Assembly: GCA_040398805.1 (NCBI GenBank)
Contig: JBBATK010000007.1
Location: 53,760 to 117,759, forward strand
Direction of reading: 5' to 3'
DNA length: 64,000 nt
Source: JBBATK01 sp040398805
GTDB taxonomy: Bacteria > Bacteroidota > Ignavibacteria > Kapaibacteriales > NICIL-2
In this document: positions 55,005-62,486 of the stretch, in pieces
Numbering within the stretch: position 1 is the stretch's first letter
Layout: each line of letters begins with the position of its first letter
Program-made: the position numbers and the translations under genes
The notes under the pieces: generated by a model
The model's input: only the letters and a program-made list of their open reading frames with translations
What the model was told of the DNA's origin: nothing
Databases searched by the model: none

Positions 55005-55037
55005 GCTCGTTCCGATGCTCGTTCCGATGCTCGTTCC
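55005..55037 (+). repeat. 12-base tandem repeat upstream of the alkB-like gene
   Basis: The unit GCTCGTTCCGAT occurs twice plus nine bases, in a 174-base spacer with further degenerate GCTCGTTC copies from about 54980. It lies between the VWA gene stop and the alkB-like start. Confidence 0.85.
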
Positions 55038-55135
55038 GTCGGTTGAGTCGGAATCGACCACACCCGTGAACGCTGTTCCCTGCGAGCGCGTGGTTGCTTC
55101 GCGATGGCCACCTCGTGCAGGCATCGGTGACCTTG

Positions 55136-56239
55136 TCAGAACCCGCGCATGGACGAGCGCCGGTTCCGCAAGTAATCCACGACCAGACTCTGGCCCAGCG
55201 CTTCGAGGTCGGCGTAGATGGCCCGACCCCTGTTTGCACGGGTCATCTGCTCGACGAAATCCACGAGCACGGGATCGTCCGTGACCATGAAGGTGCTGAT
55301 GACGATGCCCTCGCGTCGCGCCGCGACGGCTTCATCCAAGGTCTTGTTGATGATGCGCGGATCCAGTCCGTAGGGGTTCTTGTACAACCGGTGATTCTCA
55401 TCGAACATCGCGGACGGTTTTCCGTCGGTGACCATGAAGATCTGCTTGTTCGCCGAACGGGTCTGACGCAGCATGCGCCGCGCCATGTGGATGCCATCCC
55501 GTGTGTTCGTGTGGAAGGGTCCCACCTGGATGAACGGTATGTCCTCGATACTCACACGACGCGCTTCGTCGCCGAACACGACCACCTCGATGGTGTCCTT
55601 GGGAAACCGCGTGGTGATGAGTTCCGCCAGGGCCAATGCCACCCGCTTCGCGGGCGTGATCCTGTCCTCGCCGTACAGGATCATCGAGTGCGAGATATCG
55701 ATGAGCAGGACCGTCGCACACGAAGTCTGATGCTCGGTTTCATGGACGCGGATATCGTCGTCGATGAGCTGGAACGACTCCGCATCGCCCGCCCGCACAT
55801 AGGCATTGCGCAAGGTTTCCGTGATGTCGATGCCCGCCGTGGAATCGCCGTACGTGTATTGCCGCGTCTCTGTCAGCTTCTCCGTGCCGCTACCGGATTT
55901 CGGCGTTTCGTGCTGGCCGGCGTCGGACTTCTTCAGGTCGCGGAACACATAGTTCAGAGCATCGCTGCGCAACTTCTTCTGCGCCGTCTTCGTGGCCCTT
56001 AGCTTTCCGTGTTCGTCCCGTTCGATCAATCCGCGCGATGCAAGGAATTTCATGTACTCGTCCATCGTCATGCCCTTAAGCACGTCGTACCGCTTCTGCC
56101 ACGACTCGATCACCTCGAGCGCTTTGTCGGCATCGGCATTCACGTGCAACAACACCGTCATGAAGATGTTCAGCAGATGCCGCGCACGATCCTCCGCCGT
56201 CGTCGAATTCTCCAGCCACTGCGAGTATTGTATGAGCAT
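55136..56239 (-). CDS. VWA-domain protein
   Basis: This 367-residue protein has a helical N-terminal region (about 1-170) and a C-terminal von Willebrand A domain. The metal-binding site reads LLIDISHSMILYGEDR, the DxSxS MIDAS motif, and later strands contain VVVFGDEARR and IFMVTDGKPSAMF. There is no signal peptide, so it is cytoplasmic. VWA proteins of this kind often work with a MoxR-type AAA ATPase, but none is beside it. It lies between the small membrane protein and the alkB-like gene on the same strand. Confidence 0.87.
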   Translation of the reverse strand: MLIQYSQWLENSTTAEDRARHLLNIFMTVLLHVNADADKALEVIESWQKRYDVLKGMTMDEYMKFLASRGLIERDEHGKLRATKTAQKKLRSDALNYVFRDLKKSDAGQHETPKSGSGTEKLTETRQYTYGDSTAGIDITETLRNAYVRAGDAESFQLIDDDIRVHETEHQTSCATVLLIDISHSMILYGEDRITPAKRVALALAELITTRFPKDTIEVVVFGDEARRVSIEDIPFIQVGPFHTNTRDGIHMARRMLRQTRSANKQIFMVTDGKPSAMFDENHRLYKNPYGLDPRIINKTLDEAVAARREGIVISTFMVTDDPVLVDFVEQMTRANRGRAIYADLEALGQSLVVDYLRNRRSSMRGF

Positions 56240-56367
56240 GATGGTCGTCCCGGTGAGTGTCGTGGTTCGTCAATCGTCTGTTGTCCGTCGTCGGTCCTGG
56301 CACACCGTCTGCACAGAACTTCAGCAGTTCCTGCGTGTCCCGTGCATCGACGTTCGGCGGACGTCCT

Positions 56368-56718
56368 TCATTTACGAAGGATCAAGACTCCTACGGCCGC
56401 CGTCACGACGAACATGAGCGTCAGCAAGAGGGCGATGGGTTGCAGGGCGACGGAACCTGCCGCCACACCGCTCCACGCCGTGGTGGCCCGCCAAGCGAAG
56501 GTGAGCGCGAACACACCGAGGATGGTGCGCAGTCCCATCGACGCCCATTGCGCTTTCGTCGACGCCTGCTGGGTCAGCCACAATATACCGAGTCCGCCCA
56601 TCACCCCTGCGGCGACGGCGGTGGTGGTATGGTCCGGACCAAGCGCCGTGCCCGCGACTCCGGCAAGGATGAGGAATACGGCGTACAGGCGCACTATGGT
56701 TCTGGGTATGGGACGCAC
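56368..56718 (-). CDS. Small four-helix membrane protein
   Basis: The 116-residue product has four hydrophobic segments (IVRLYAVFLILAGVAG, VAAGVMGGLGILWLT, SMGLRTILGVFALTFAW, PIALLLTLMFVVTAAVGVLIL) and a short basic end. No family was recognised. I place the start at the GTG at 56718, two bases after the lolD stop, so it is probably translated after lolD. A role with LolD is not implied, since LolC/E permeases are much larger. Confidence 0.65.
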   Translation of the reverse strand: MRPIPRTIVRLYAVFLILAGVAGTALGPDHTTTAVAAGVMGGLGILWLTQQASTKAQWASMGLRTILGVFALTFAWRATTAWSGVAAGSVALQPIALLLTLMFVVTAAVGVLILRK

Positions 56719-56720
56719 GA

Positions 56721-57407
56721 TCAGGCGAGCACCTCGCCGTCTTTCATCCGAATCACCCGGTCCGCCGCCGCCGCCACCTCGGCAGAGTGCGTGGCGATGA
56801 CCAGCGTGCACATCCGCATGGCACGGATTCCGCGCAGCAGGTCGAGCACCGCAGCGGTGTTCACGGAATCGAGGTTGCCCGTCGGTTCATCGGCGAAGAC
56901 CACGTCCGGCTCGTTCACGAGCGCACGCGCGATGGCCACGCGCTGCTGTTCGCCGCCGCTGAGTTCCTGCGGTTTGTGCTCGTGACGATGCACCATGCCG
57001 ACAAGCTCGAGCAGTTCATGCGCACGCGCTCGCGACTGCTTGCGCGACGCACCGGCGATCATCATGGGAATCATGACGTTCTCCTCCGCGCTGAACTCGG
57101 GAAGCAACTGATGGAACTGGAAGACGAAGCCGATATGCCGGTTGCGCAGTTTCGCCAGCGCCGTTGCGCCGAGCGACGCCACATCGAGCTCGCGGCCGTC
57201 CACATGATAGCGCACCGTGCCGTGGTCCGGCACTTCCAGCGACCCGAGCACATGGAGCAGCGTGCTTTTGCCTGCGCCCGACGGACCGGTGACGGCAACG
57301 AATTCTCCCGCATCGATATGGACGCTCACCTCCCGCAGCACGCGCACGGTGTCGTCGCTCGTCAAGGCGAACGACTTGCTGAGCTGCGTGGCGGTGATCA
57401 ACGGCAT
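56721..57407 (-). CDS. lolD: LolD-like ABC transporter ATPase
   Basis: The 228-residue ATPase has Walker A GPSGAGKSTLLHVLG, the LolD/MacB-type GFVFQFHQLLPEFSAEEN, signature LSGGEQQRVAIARAL and Walker B VVFADEPTGNLDS. LolCDE extracts lipoproteins from the inner membrane for transfer to the outer membrane. The permease genes are not adjacent, so a related MacB-type partner is possible. A TAAATTTG promoter box lies 34 bases upstream, back to back with the promoter of the RsmB-like gene. Confidence 0.85.
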   Translation of the reverse strand: MPLITATQLSKSFALTSDDTVRVLREVSVHIDAGEFVAVTGPSGAGKSTLLHVLGSLEVPDHGTVRYHVDGRELDVASLGATALAKLRNRHIGFVFQFHQLLPEFSAEENVMIPMMIAGASRKQSRARAHELLELVGMVHRHEHKPQELSGGEQQRVAIARALVNEPDVVFADEPTGNLDSVNTAAVLDLLRGIRAMRMCTLVIATHSAEVAAAADRVIRMKDGEVLA

Positions 57408-57441
57408 GAGGACCCGAGGTGACGGTGTGAAGTGCTTCGGA

Positions 57442-57449
57442 CAAATTTA
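57442..57449 (-). promoter_or_regulatory. -7 box for lolD
   Basis: TAAATTTG on the minus strand matches TAnnTTTG, 34 bases before the ATG at 57407. Confidence 0.5.
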
Positions 57450-57460
57450 GGCAGTGAGGC

Positions 57461-57468
57461 TATTTTTG
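57461..57468 (+). promoter_or_regulatory. -7 box for the RsmB-like gene
   Basis: TATTTTTG matches TAnnTTTG, 36 bases before the GTG at 57505. A TTCG about 21 bases upstream may be a poor -33 element. Confidence 0.5.
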
Positions 57469-57504
57469 CAGGCAGTCAATTCTTCGCCACTCTGACCTCC
57501 GTTC

Positions 57505-58953
57505 GTGCAATCATCATCCCTGCTCGGCCATAGCGCCGAACTCCTGCGCATCATCCGTAAATCGCCGCAGCCGGCCGATCTGCTCACCTCCTCGTACATG
57601 CGCGATCGCAAATACATCGGGGCGGCGGACCGACGTGCCATCTCCGCTCTCGTCTTCCACGCCCAACGTGTCATGGAATCCGCCGACACCGTGTGGCACG
57701 CCGTCACCGCCGGCCACCCCGACATCGCCGCCTTCGGCATCAGCGCCGATGCCGGCTGCGTGTGCACCGCCCTGCTCCTGGCTCCGCAGTGGGACGCCAC
57801 CGATGCCATCGAACCGTTCCTGGACTCCATGAACGAGAGCACGCGGGAGATGCCCGTCTCCGACCGTTGCGACCTGGTCGTCTCGACGTATCTCAGGGAG
57901 AAGCTTCAACGGTCGGAAGAAGAGTCCCTCCGCCTGATCCACGCCGTCCGCCATCACTTCACCTCCATCGCCGCGCTCCACGATACCGCCTCGCTTGCCG
58001 TGCAGTCGTGTCTGCCCGCGTGGATCGTCGAGCGTTGGCAGCGGGACCGCACGGCGGACGGGATACGGGCGCTCGGACGGAGTTTTCTTCACCCCGCTCC
58101 GCTCTGCTTGCGCGTGAACACGCGCATCGCCTCGCGGGCGGAGGTGATGGCGCGCTTGCACGAGGAGGAGATTCCCTGCTCGGCCGGCGCCCTATCGCCG
58201 CACGCCATCCTCGTCCATCGTCGTGTGAACCTCTCCCAGCACGAACTCGTGCGTTCGGGCGCTATCGAAATCCAGGACGAAGGGTCGCAGATGGTGGGCT
58301 TCGCCTGCCATCCCGCCCCCACGGACCGTATCCTGGATGCCTGTGCGGGGGCGGGCGGAAAGACCCTCCACCTGGCGGTGCTGCAGGATGATCGGGGAGA
58401 GATCCTGGCCTCCGACGCGGAACCCAAGCGCATGCGCGAACTCTATGCGCGCCAGCGGACGGCGAACCTGACGTCCATCCGTATCCAAAGTCTGCAGCAT
58501 CTCGACGACTCCGCACGGGCGCGCATGGAAGGCACGTTCGATATCGTGCTTATCGATGCGCCGTGCAGCGGACTCGGTACGGTGCGCCGGTCGCCCATGC
58601 TCAAGTGGCGCTCGTCGGCCCACGCCGTCCACCGCTTGCACGAACGTCAGCACGCCATCATCGCGGACTACGCACGCTACGTGCGTCCGGGCGGTGTGCT
58701 CGTGTATGTCACCTGCTCGGTGATGCGGGAGGAGAACGACGAGGTGGTGCAGGCCTTCCTGCAAACCCACCCGGAGTTCCGTCCGGACCCGCTCCTTCCC
58801 TCGTTCCGGGCCTTTGGCTGCACCGCTCTTCCCTGCGGTGACGAGGATGCCATGATGCACCTGGATCCGCTCTCGAGCGGCACGGACGGGTTCTTCATCG
58901 CCCGCATGAAACGCTCGGGGTCCGCCACCGCGTCATTCACGGAGGCGGCATGA
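57505..58953 (+). CDS. RsmB/NOP-family rRNA cytosine-C5 methyltransferase
   Basis: The 482-residue protein has a helical NusB-like N-terminal part and a class I methyltransferase domain. The SAM site reads ILDACAGAGGKTLHLA. The two catalytic cysteines lie in LIDAPCSGLGTVRRSP and VYVTCSVMREENDEVV, the pattern of 5-methylcytosine RNA methyltransferases. The target is probably 16S rRNA. The start is a GTG at 57505. Its stop overlaps the HAD gene by 4 bases (ATGA). Confidence 0.92.
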   Translation: MQSSSLLGHSAELLRIIRKSPQPADLLTSSYMRDRKYIGAADRRAISALVFHAQRVMESADTVWHAVTAGHPDIAAFGISADAGCVCTALLLAPQWDATDAIEPFLDSMNESTREMPVSDRCDLVVSTYLREKLQRSEEESLRLIHAVRHHFTSIAALHDTASLAVQSCLPAWIVERWQRDRTADGIRALGRSFLHPAPLCLRVNTRIASRAEVMARLHEEEIPCSAGALSPHAILVHRRVNLSQHELVRSGAIEIQDEGSQMVGFACHPAPTDRILDACAGAGGKTLHLAVLQDDRGEILASDAEPKRMRELYARQRTANLTSIRIQSLQHLDDSARARMEGTFDIVLIDAPCSGLGTVRRSPMLKWRSSAHAVHRLHERQHAIIADYARYVRPGGVLVYVTCSVMREENDEVVQAFLQTHPEFRPDPLLPSFRAFGCTALPCGDEDAMMHLDPLSSGTDGFFIARMKRSGSATASFTEAA

Positions 58954-59375
58954 AGGACATCGTCATGCTCGATCTCGGTAACGTTCTCTATCACATCGAT
59001 CTGCGTCGCACGCACGACTCGCTGTCGCTGTTGGCGGGACGCGAGGTGGACTTCTCCCTCACCTCGCAACACGACGTCTTCGACCGCTTCGAATGCGGCC
59101 GGCTGAGTGCCGACGGGTTCCGCGCCGCCTTGCGCGACGCCTATGGGCTGGAGTGTTCGGACACCGATATCACCGATGCGTGGAATGCGCTGCTTGTCGG
59201 ACTGGACCCGCGCAGTGTGTCGTGGGTGCGGACGCTGAAGGAACGTCATCGCGTCATCCTGCTTTCCAACATCAACGTGCTCCACCACGGGCATATCGCC
59301 GAGGAATGCGCCCCTCTGTTCCGCGAGTTCGATGCCTTGTACCTGTCCTACGAGATCGGCCTGCGCAAACCGTCG
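58950..59375 (+). CDS. HAD-superfamily phosphatase, 3' end lost in gap
   Basis: The visible 142 residues start MKDIVMLDLGNVLYHIDL, with the nucleophile Asp in DLGNV, and contain motif II ILLSNINVLHHGHI and the beginning of motif III (YEIGLRKPS). This matches subfamily IA enzymes such as YihX-like sugar phosphatases. The gene runs into the 100-N gap at 59376, so its end is unknown. It is coupled to the RsmB-like gene. Confidence 0.85.
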
Positions 59376-59475
59376 NNNNNNNNNNNNNNNNNNNNNNNNN
59401 NNNNNNNNNNNNNNNNNNNNNNNNNNNNNNNNNNNNNNNNNNNNNNNNNNNNNNNNNNNNNNNNNNNNNNNNNNN
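59376..59475. other. Assembly gap of 100 N
   Basis: Exactly 100 N, a standard placeholder length, so the real distance is unknown. It cuts the HAD gene on the left and the Clp-fold protease gene on the right. Confidence 0.98.
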
Positions 59476-60350
59476 ACCAATTCCGTCACGCTGAACAACC
59501 CGGAGAGATGAACATAGCTTTCCCACAACAGCGAACTGAGGGATGCTTCCGCTATGGAAATGTTCAGATTGAAGGTCGACAGTCTATCGAACATCAATGG
59601 ACGTGAGTGAAGTAGATGCTGATCATAGTTCGAGAAGAAATCCACAGCCTGAGAAATCTGGTGCGGGAATCGTTCTTTTCCTTTCAGCATGTACCTGAAC
59701 AACCAATCGCTTACCAAATCACGCGAGAGCTTTTCCGAATCTTCACACACTTCCAATAGATCGAGTGAGTATTTCTCGATCAATGGTATGTAGGCCGGAA
59801 GCATTTCCGGACCTTGGCTGGCGAGGAGATCCCGAACCTTTTCGAAACCCTTTTTTATCAATCGCGCCGGCACTCCATCGATCTGCGGATCGATCGGCCC
59901 GAGCGTTGCATGTGGATGCAACGTGATCGTATCACCCGACAGTGCCAACATCGTCGCGGCTGAATACGCGGAATGGGGAATGAGGAAATGCACTTCGTCG
60001 AAGGTGCTCCGGAGAATCTCGACAATCCTTTCCGTTGCATCAGGTCTTCCACCAGGACTGTGGAGGAGGACATCGATCGATGGACTGTCGCCGACGGAGT
60101 GAATGAAATCACTGATGCCGTCAATGTCGCTGACATCGATGAAGTTGGGGACGGCGGTTTGATTCGTGTGCAAAGCGGAGGCATAGACGAGCAAGGGTCG
60201 ACGACGCAGTTCCTCGATTTCCTCATAACAGGTGCACCTCATCGCATGAAGCTCGGTCGCATCGATGTGCTCACAGGCGTGTATGTACTCATGCCACTCG
60301 TGAAACGTCCTGATGCGTCGTCGACCGCCCATGTCGTTTAATCCTCTCAT
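59476..60350 (-). CDS. SDH-family Clp-fold serine protease, C-terminus lost in gap
   Basis: The visible ~291 residues match the SDH/SppA-like Clp-fold serine proteinase family. LLHSPGG (about 95-101) forms the oxyanion region, and HSAYSAATMLALSGDTI (about 126-142) supplies the likely nucleophile S130. HPHATLGPIDPQIDGVPA (about 145-161) is also family-typical. No signal peptide is present, so it is probably cytoplasmic or membrane-associated. The 3' end is missing at the gap. The start may be 60350 or 60332. It overlaps the small upstream gene, and its base composition looks less GC-rich than its neighbours. Confidence 0.82.
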
Positions 60351-60531
60351 TGATCGTCGGTACGGTCGTGACTTTTACAACGACCTTTTTTCGTCCCAAT
60401 GAGCGGTGGGTCCTTTCTATCAAATCGGCTGTCTTCGCATAGAGGTCTTCTATCCTGTCAATGGCATCATGGATGGCGGCATCATCCTTCGCCAACACTC
60501 TTCTGCTGTTGCGGAGCTTATCGTCGTGCAT
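60289..60531 (-). CDS. Small charged protein upstream of the Clp-fold protease
   Basis: The 80-residue product is helical and charged (LAKDDAAIHDAIDRIEDLYAKT), then a basic end. It has no membrane segment and matches no family I know. The start at 60531 is strongly supported: AAGGAGG lies 5 bases upstream, and a TAGGTTTG promoter box lies 28 bases upstream. Its 3' end overlaps the protease start by 44-62 bases, so the two are probably one unit. It may be a regulator or partner of the protease (inference). Confidence 0.7.
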   Translation of the reverse strand: MHDDKLRNSRRVLAKDDAAIHDAIDRIEDLYAKTADLIERTHRSLGRKKVVVKVTTVPTINERIKRHGRSTTHQDVSRVA

Positions 60532-60536
60532 GCATG

Positions 60537-60543
60537 CCTCCTT
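60537..60543 (-). promoter_or_regulatory. Strong Shine-Dalgarno sequence
   Basis: AAGGAGG on the minus strand, 5 bases before the ATG at 60531. Such a perfect site is unusual in this window, where most genes have none. Confidence 0.75.
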
Positions 60544-60559
60544 GGTTCGTGACAACGGC

Positions 60560-60567
60560 CAAACCTA
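60560..60567 (-). promoter_or_regulatory. -7 box for the small gene/protease pair
   Basis: TAGGTTTG on the minus strand matches TAnnTTTG and lies 28 bases before the ATG at 60531. Confidence 0.5.
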
Positions 60568-60633
60568 CGAAAATGCTCCTACCTGACCTATGGGTGGACC
60601 ACACAAGGTTATCCACTCTTGTTCAACGAACGC

Positions 60634-61362
60634 CTACGTTCTGGAGAAATTCATGAGGTACCCGGTATACGCCAGCGAACCGGAGAAGGCGGCGTGGAGG
60701 ATGATGCCGATGAAGGCAAGGAGCAGGCCCCATCGACGCGACACGTTGCAGAAGGCGGCGATGCTGCAGCCGATGACCACGTACTGCCACACCCAGAACA
60801 CGTCGAACTTCTGAAGGTAGCTGACGAGGAACGGATGATCCTGCATGCTGAAGAACGGCGCAAGGGACATCCCCGCCATGATGCTTCCCGTGAGCACTTG
60901 CAAAAGGACGCTGACGGCGTACCCCAGGCTCGTGATGCTCGCCGCGAACGAGGTGATGCCGAGCACCGCGAGGAGCCGCAGCGGCTCGCGCATGATCACC
61001 CGCTGGATCAGCCACATCATGCACGCCTGCACGCCCAGTCCGATCAATCCCGTCTGCACAAGCGTACTGCCCAGGGCTGCCGGCCACGGGAAGGCCACGT
61101 CCATGGAACCCATCGCACCCTTCGTTCCGGGAAACATGTTCAGGAACATGACCATCTGCCCATGAAGCGTCGCCGAGTTCCACACGATGCCCGCCGTGAT
61201 GGTGTACGTGATGGCCAGAAGCAAGGCCGCCGCGATATAGATCTTCCACACGTTGGCATGACGCAAGGCGTCCATGCGCTCGGGCGTGCGGACGGCTTCC
61301 ACGAAGCCGCGGAGCCAGGATAGCGAAGAGGAGGAGGTCACTGGGTCGTGCTGAGTATCCAT
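60634..61362 (-). CDS. Polytopic membrane protein, Yip1-like
   Basis: The 242-residue product has five or so hydrophobic segments (IYIAAALLLAITYTITAGI, LVQTGLIGLGVQACMMWLI, LLAVLGITSFAASITSLGYAV, FWVWQYVVIGCSIAAF, WGLLLAFIGIILHAAF). The layout and length resemble Yip1-domain proteins of Bacteroidota, of unknown function. The N-terminal ~35 residues are cytosolic. It follows the glutamine amidotransferase gene after 91 bases. An overlapping longer frame is the shadow of this gene. Confidence 0.72.
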   Translation of the reverse strand: MDTQHDPVTSSSSLSWLRGFVEAVRTPERMDALRHANVWKIYIAAALLLAITYTITAGIVWNSATLHGQMVMFLNMFPGTKGAMGSMDVAFPWPAALGSTLVQTGLIGLGVQACMMWLIQRVIMREPLRLLAVLGITSFAASITSLGYAVSVLLQVLTGSIMAGMSLAPFFSMQDHPFLVSYLQKFDVFWVWQYVVIGCSIAAFCNVSRRWGLLLAFIGIILHAAFSGSLAYTGYLMNFSRT

Positions 61363-61453
61363 GATCGTCGTTCATCGTGAGAAAAAAATCAAGCGAGGGG
61401 GTTCCCCGCACCGACGCCTGCGCAGGCGCGTATGGACGCGCTTCATGTCGTGC

Positions 61454-62176
61454 TTAGGCATCGGCGTTCGAGCGCAGCAAGTGGTCGTAGCACTCGCACT
61501 CGAAACAGAAGTAATGCAGGATGTTCTTCGACAAGGGATTGTCGGGTTCCATGCGTTCGGGATGCCACTGCACGCCGAGCACCACCGACTTCCCGTGCTC
61601 GGGATCGCGCTCGATGGCTTCCACGATACCATCCTCCGCCGCCGCCGCCACGGTAAAGCCCGGTGCCAGCACATCCACGGCCTGATGATGCGAGGAATTC
61701 ACCACGCCCTCGCTGCGCCGCACGAGTTTCTTGAGAACGGAGTCCGACGCGATCTCCACCCCGTGCCGCACATCGCCCTCGCTTCCGCGATGCTCCCCCG
61801 CCTCCGGCACCTGCGCGGGTATGTCGATGACCAGCGTCCCGCCCCCATGCACGTTCAGCACCTGCATGCCACGGCAGATACCGAGCACGGGCACGGCCCG
61901 CTCCAGGGCCAGGTCGAGAAGACGGAACTCCCGTGCATCCCGCTCGGGATCCGGGCTACAGGGCAATCCCTCCGCCACGGCGCCATAGCGTTCCGGCTGC
62001 ACATCGGCCCCGCCGCTCAGGACAAGTCCGGAACACGCGGCCATCACCTCGGGAAGCCGCTCCATGTCGATCAGCGAACAATCCACGATGGTCATCTCGG
62101 GATGATAGGTACGCAGCCAGGCTCCATATCGTTCGTAGGATTCGGAACCTGATGCTTTGGAAACGGCGATGGTCAT
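61454..62176 (-). CDS. Class I glutamine amidotransferase (peptidase C26/PuuD-like)
   Basis: The 240-residue enzyme has the nucleophile elbow VLGICRGMQVLNVHGGG with the active Cys, an LVLSGGADVQPERYG segment, HHQAVDVLAPG and the His/Glu motif VLGVQWHPERM. This is the gamma-glutamyl-gamma-aminobutyrate hydrolase family, which removes glutamyl groups from amines. The exact substrate is unknown, and no putrescine pathway genes are nearby. Upstream lies the 13-base tandem repeat. Confidence 0.88.
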   Translation of the reverse strand: MTIAVSKASGSESYERYGAWLRTYHPEMTIVDCSLIDMERLPEVMAACSGLVLSGGADVQPERYGAVAEGLPCSPDPERDAREFRLLDLALERAVPVLGICRGMQVLNVHGGGTLVIDIPAQVPEAGEHRGSEGDVRHGVEIASDSVLKKLVRRSEGVVNSSHHQAVDVLAPGFTVAAAAEDGIVEAIERDPEHGKSVVLGVQWHPERMEPDNPLSKNILHYFCFECECYDHLLRSNADA

Positions 62177-62227
62177 GATGGTCGGGTAATGTGGAAGTGA
62201 TGGATGCTCGTTGGACGAAGGATGTGC

Positions 62228-62447
62228 GTGTCGTTGATGCGTGTCGTTGATGCGTGTCGTTGATGCGTGTCGTTGATGCGTGNNNNNNNNNNNNNNNNNN
62301 NNNNNNNNNNNNNNNNNNNNNNNNNNNNNNNNNNNNNNNNNNNNNNNNNNNNNNNNNNNNNNNNNNNNNNNNNNNNNNNNNNGTGTCGTTGATGCGTGTC
62401 GTTGATGCGTGTCGTTGATGCGTGTCGTTGATGCGTGTCGTTGATGC
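62228..62447 (+). repeat. 13-base tandem repeat array interrupted by assembly gap
   Basis: The unit GTGTCGTTGATGC occurs four full times before the gap (62228-62279) and five full times after it (62383-62447), all perfect. The true copy number is unknown because the assembly broke inside the array. Confidence 0.95.
62283..62382. other. Assembly gap of 100 N
   Basis: Exactly 100 N inside the 13-base repeat, as expected where short reads cannot span identical copies. Confidence 0.98.
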
Positions 62448-62486
62448 GTGCGAGGGTCTTAGAACCCGTTGCAGTCCGTCCACGAT

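Larger units (their letters stand above)
62177..62486. other. 310-base spacer with tandem repeat and gap
   Basis: The region between the amidotransferase and lpxK holds the 13-base repeat array and a 100-N gap. About 50 unique bases lie on the left side and 40 on the right, with no gene or RNA recognised. Confidence 0.8.

Noticed and set aside
54962..55111. An N-terminal extension of the alkB-like protein
   Set aside because: It would encode low-complexity Arg/Glu repeats ahead of a good ATG and comes from noncoding 12-base repeats.
58677..60350. A minus-strand frame running through the 100-N gap
   Set aside because: Reading through N joins the real protease (59476-60350) to the antisense of the RsmB-like and HAD genes.
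60623..61411. A 262-codon frame overlapping the Yip1-like gene
   Set aside because: The overlapping frame at 60634-61362 has clear membrane helices, while this one is Arg/His/Gly-rich.
62228..62447. A CRISPR array
   Set aside because: The 13-base units are directly adjacent with no spacers, and no cas gene is present.
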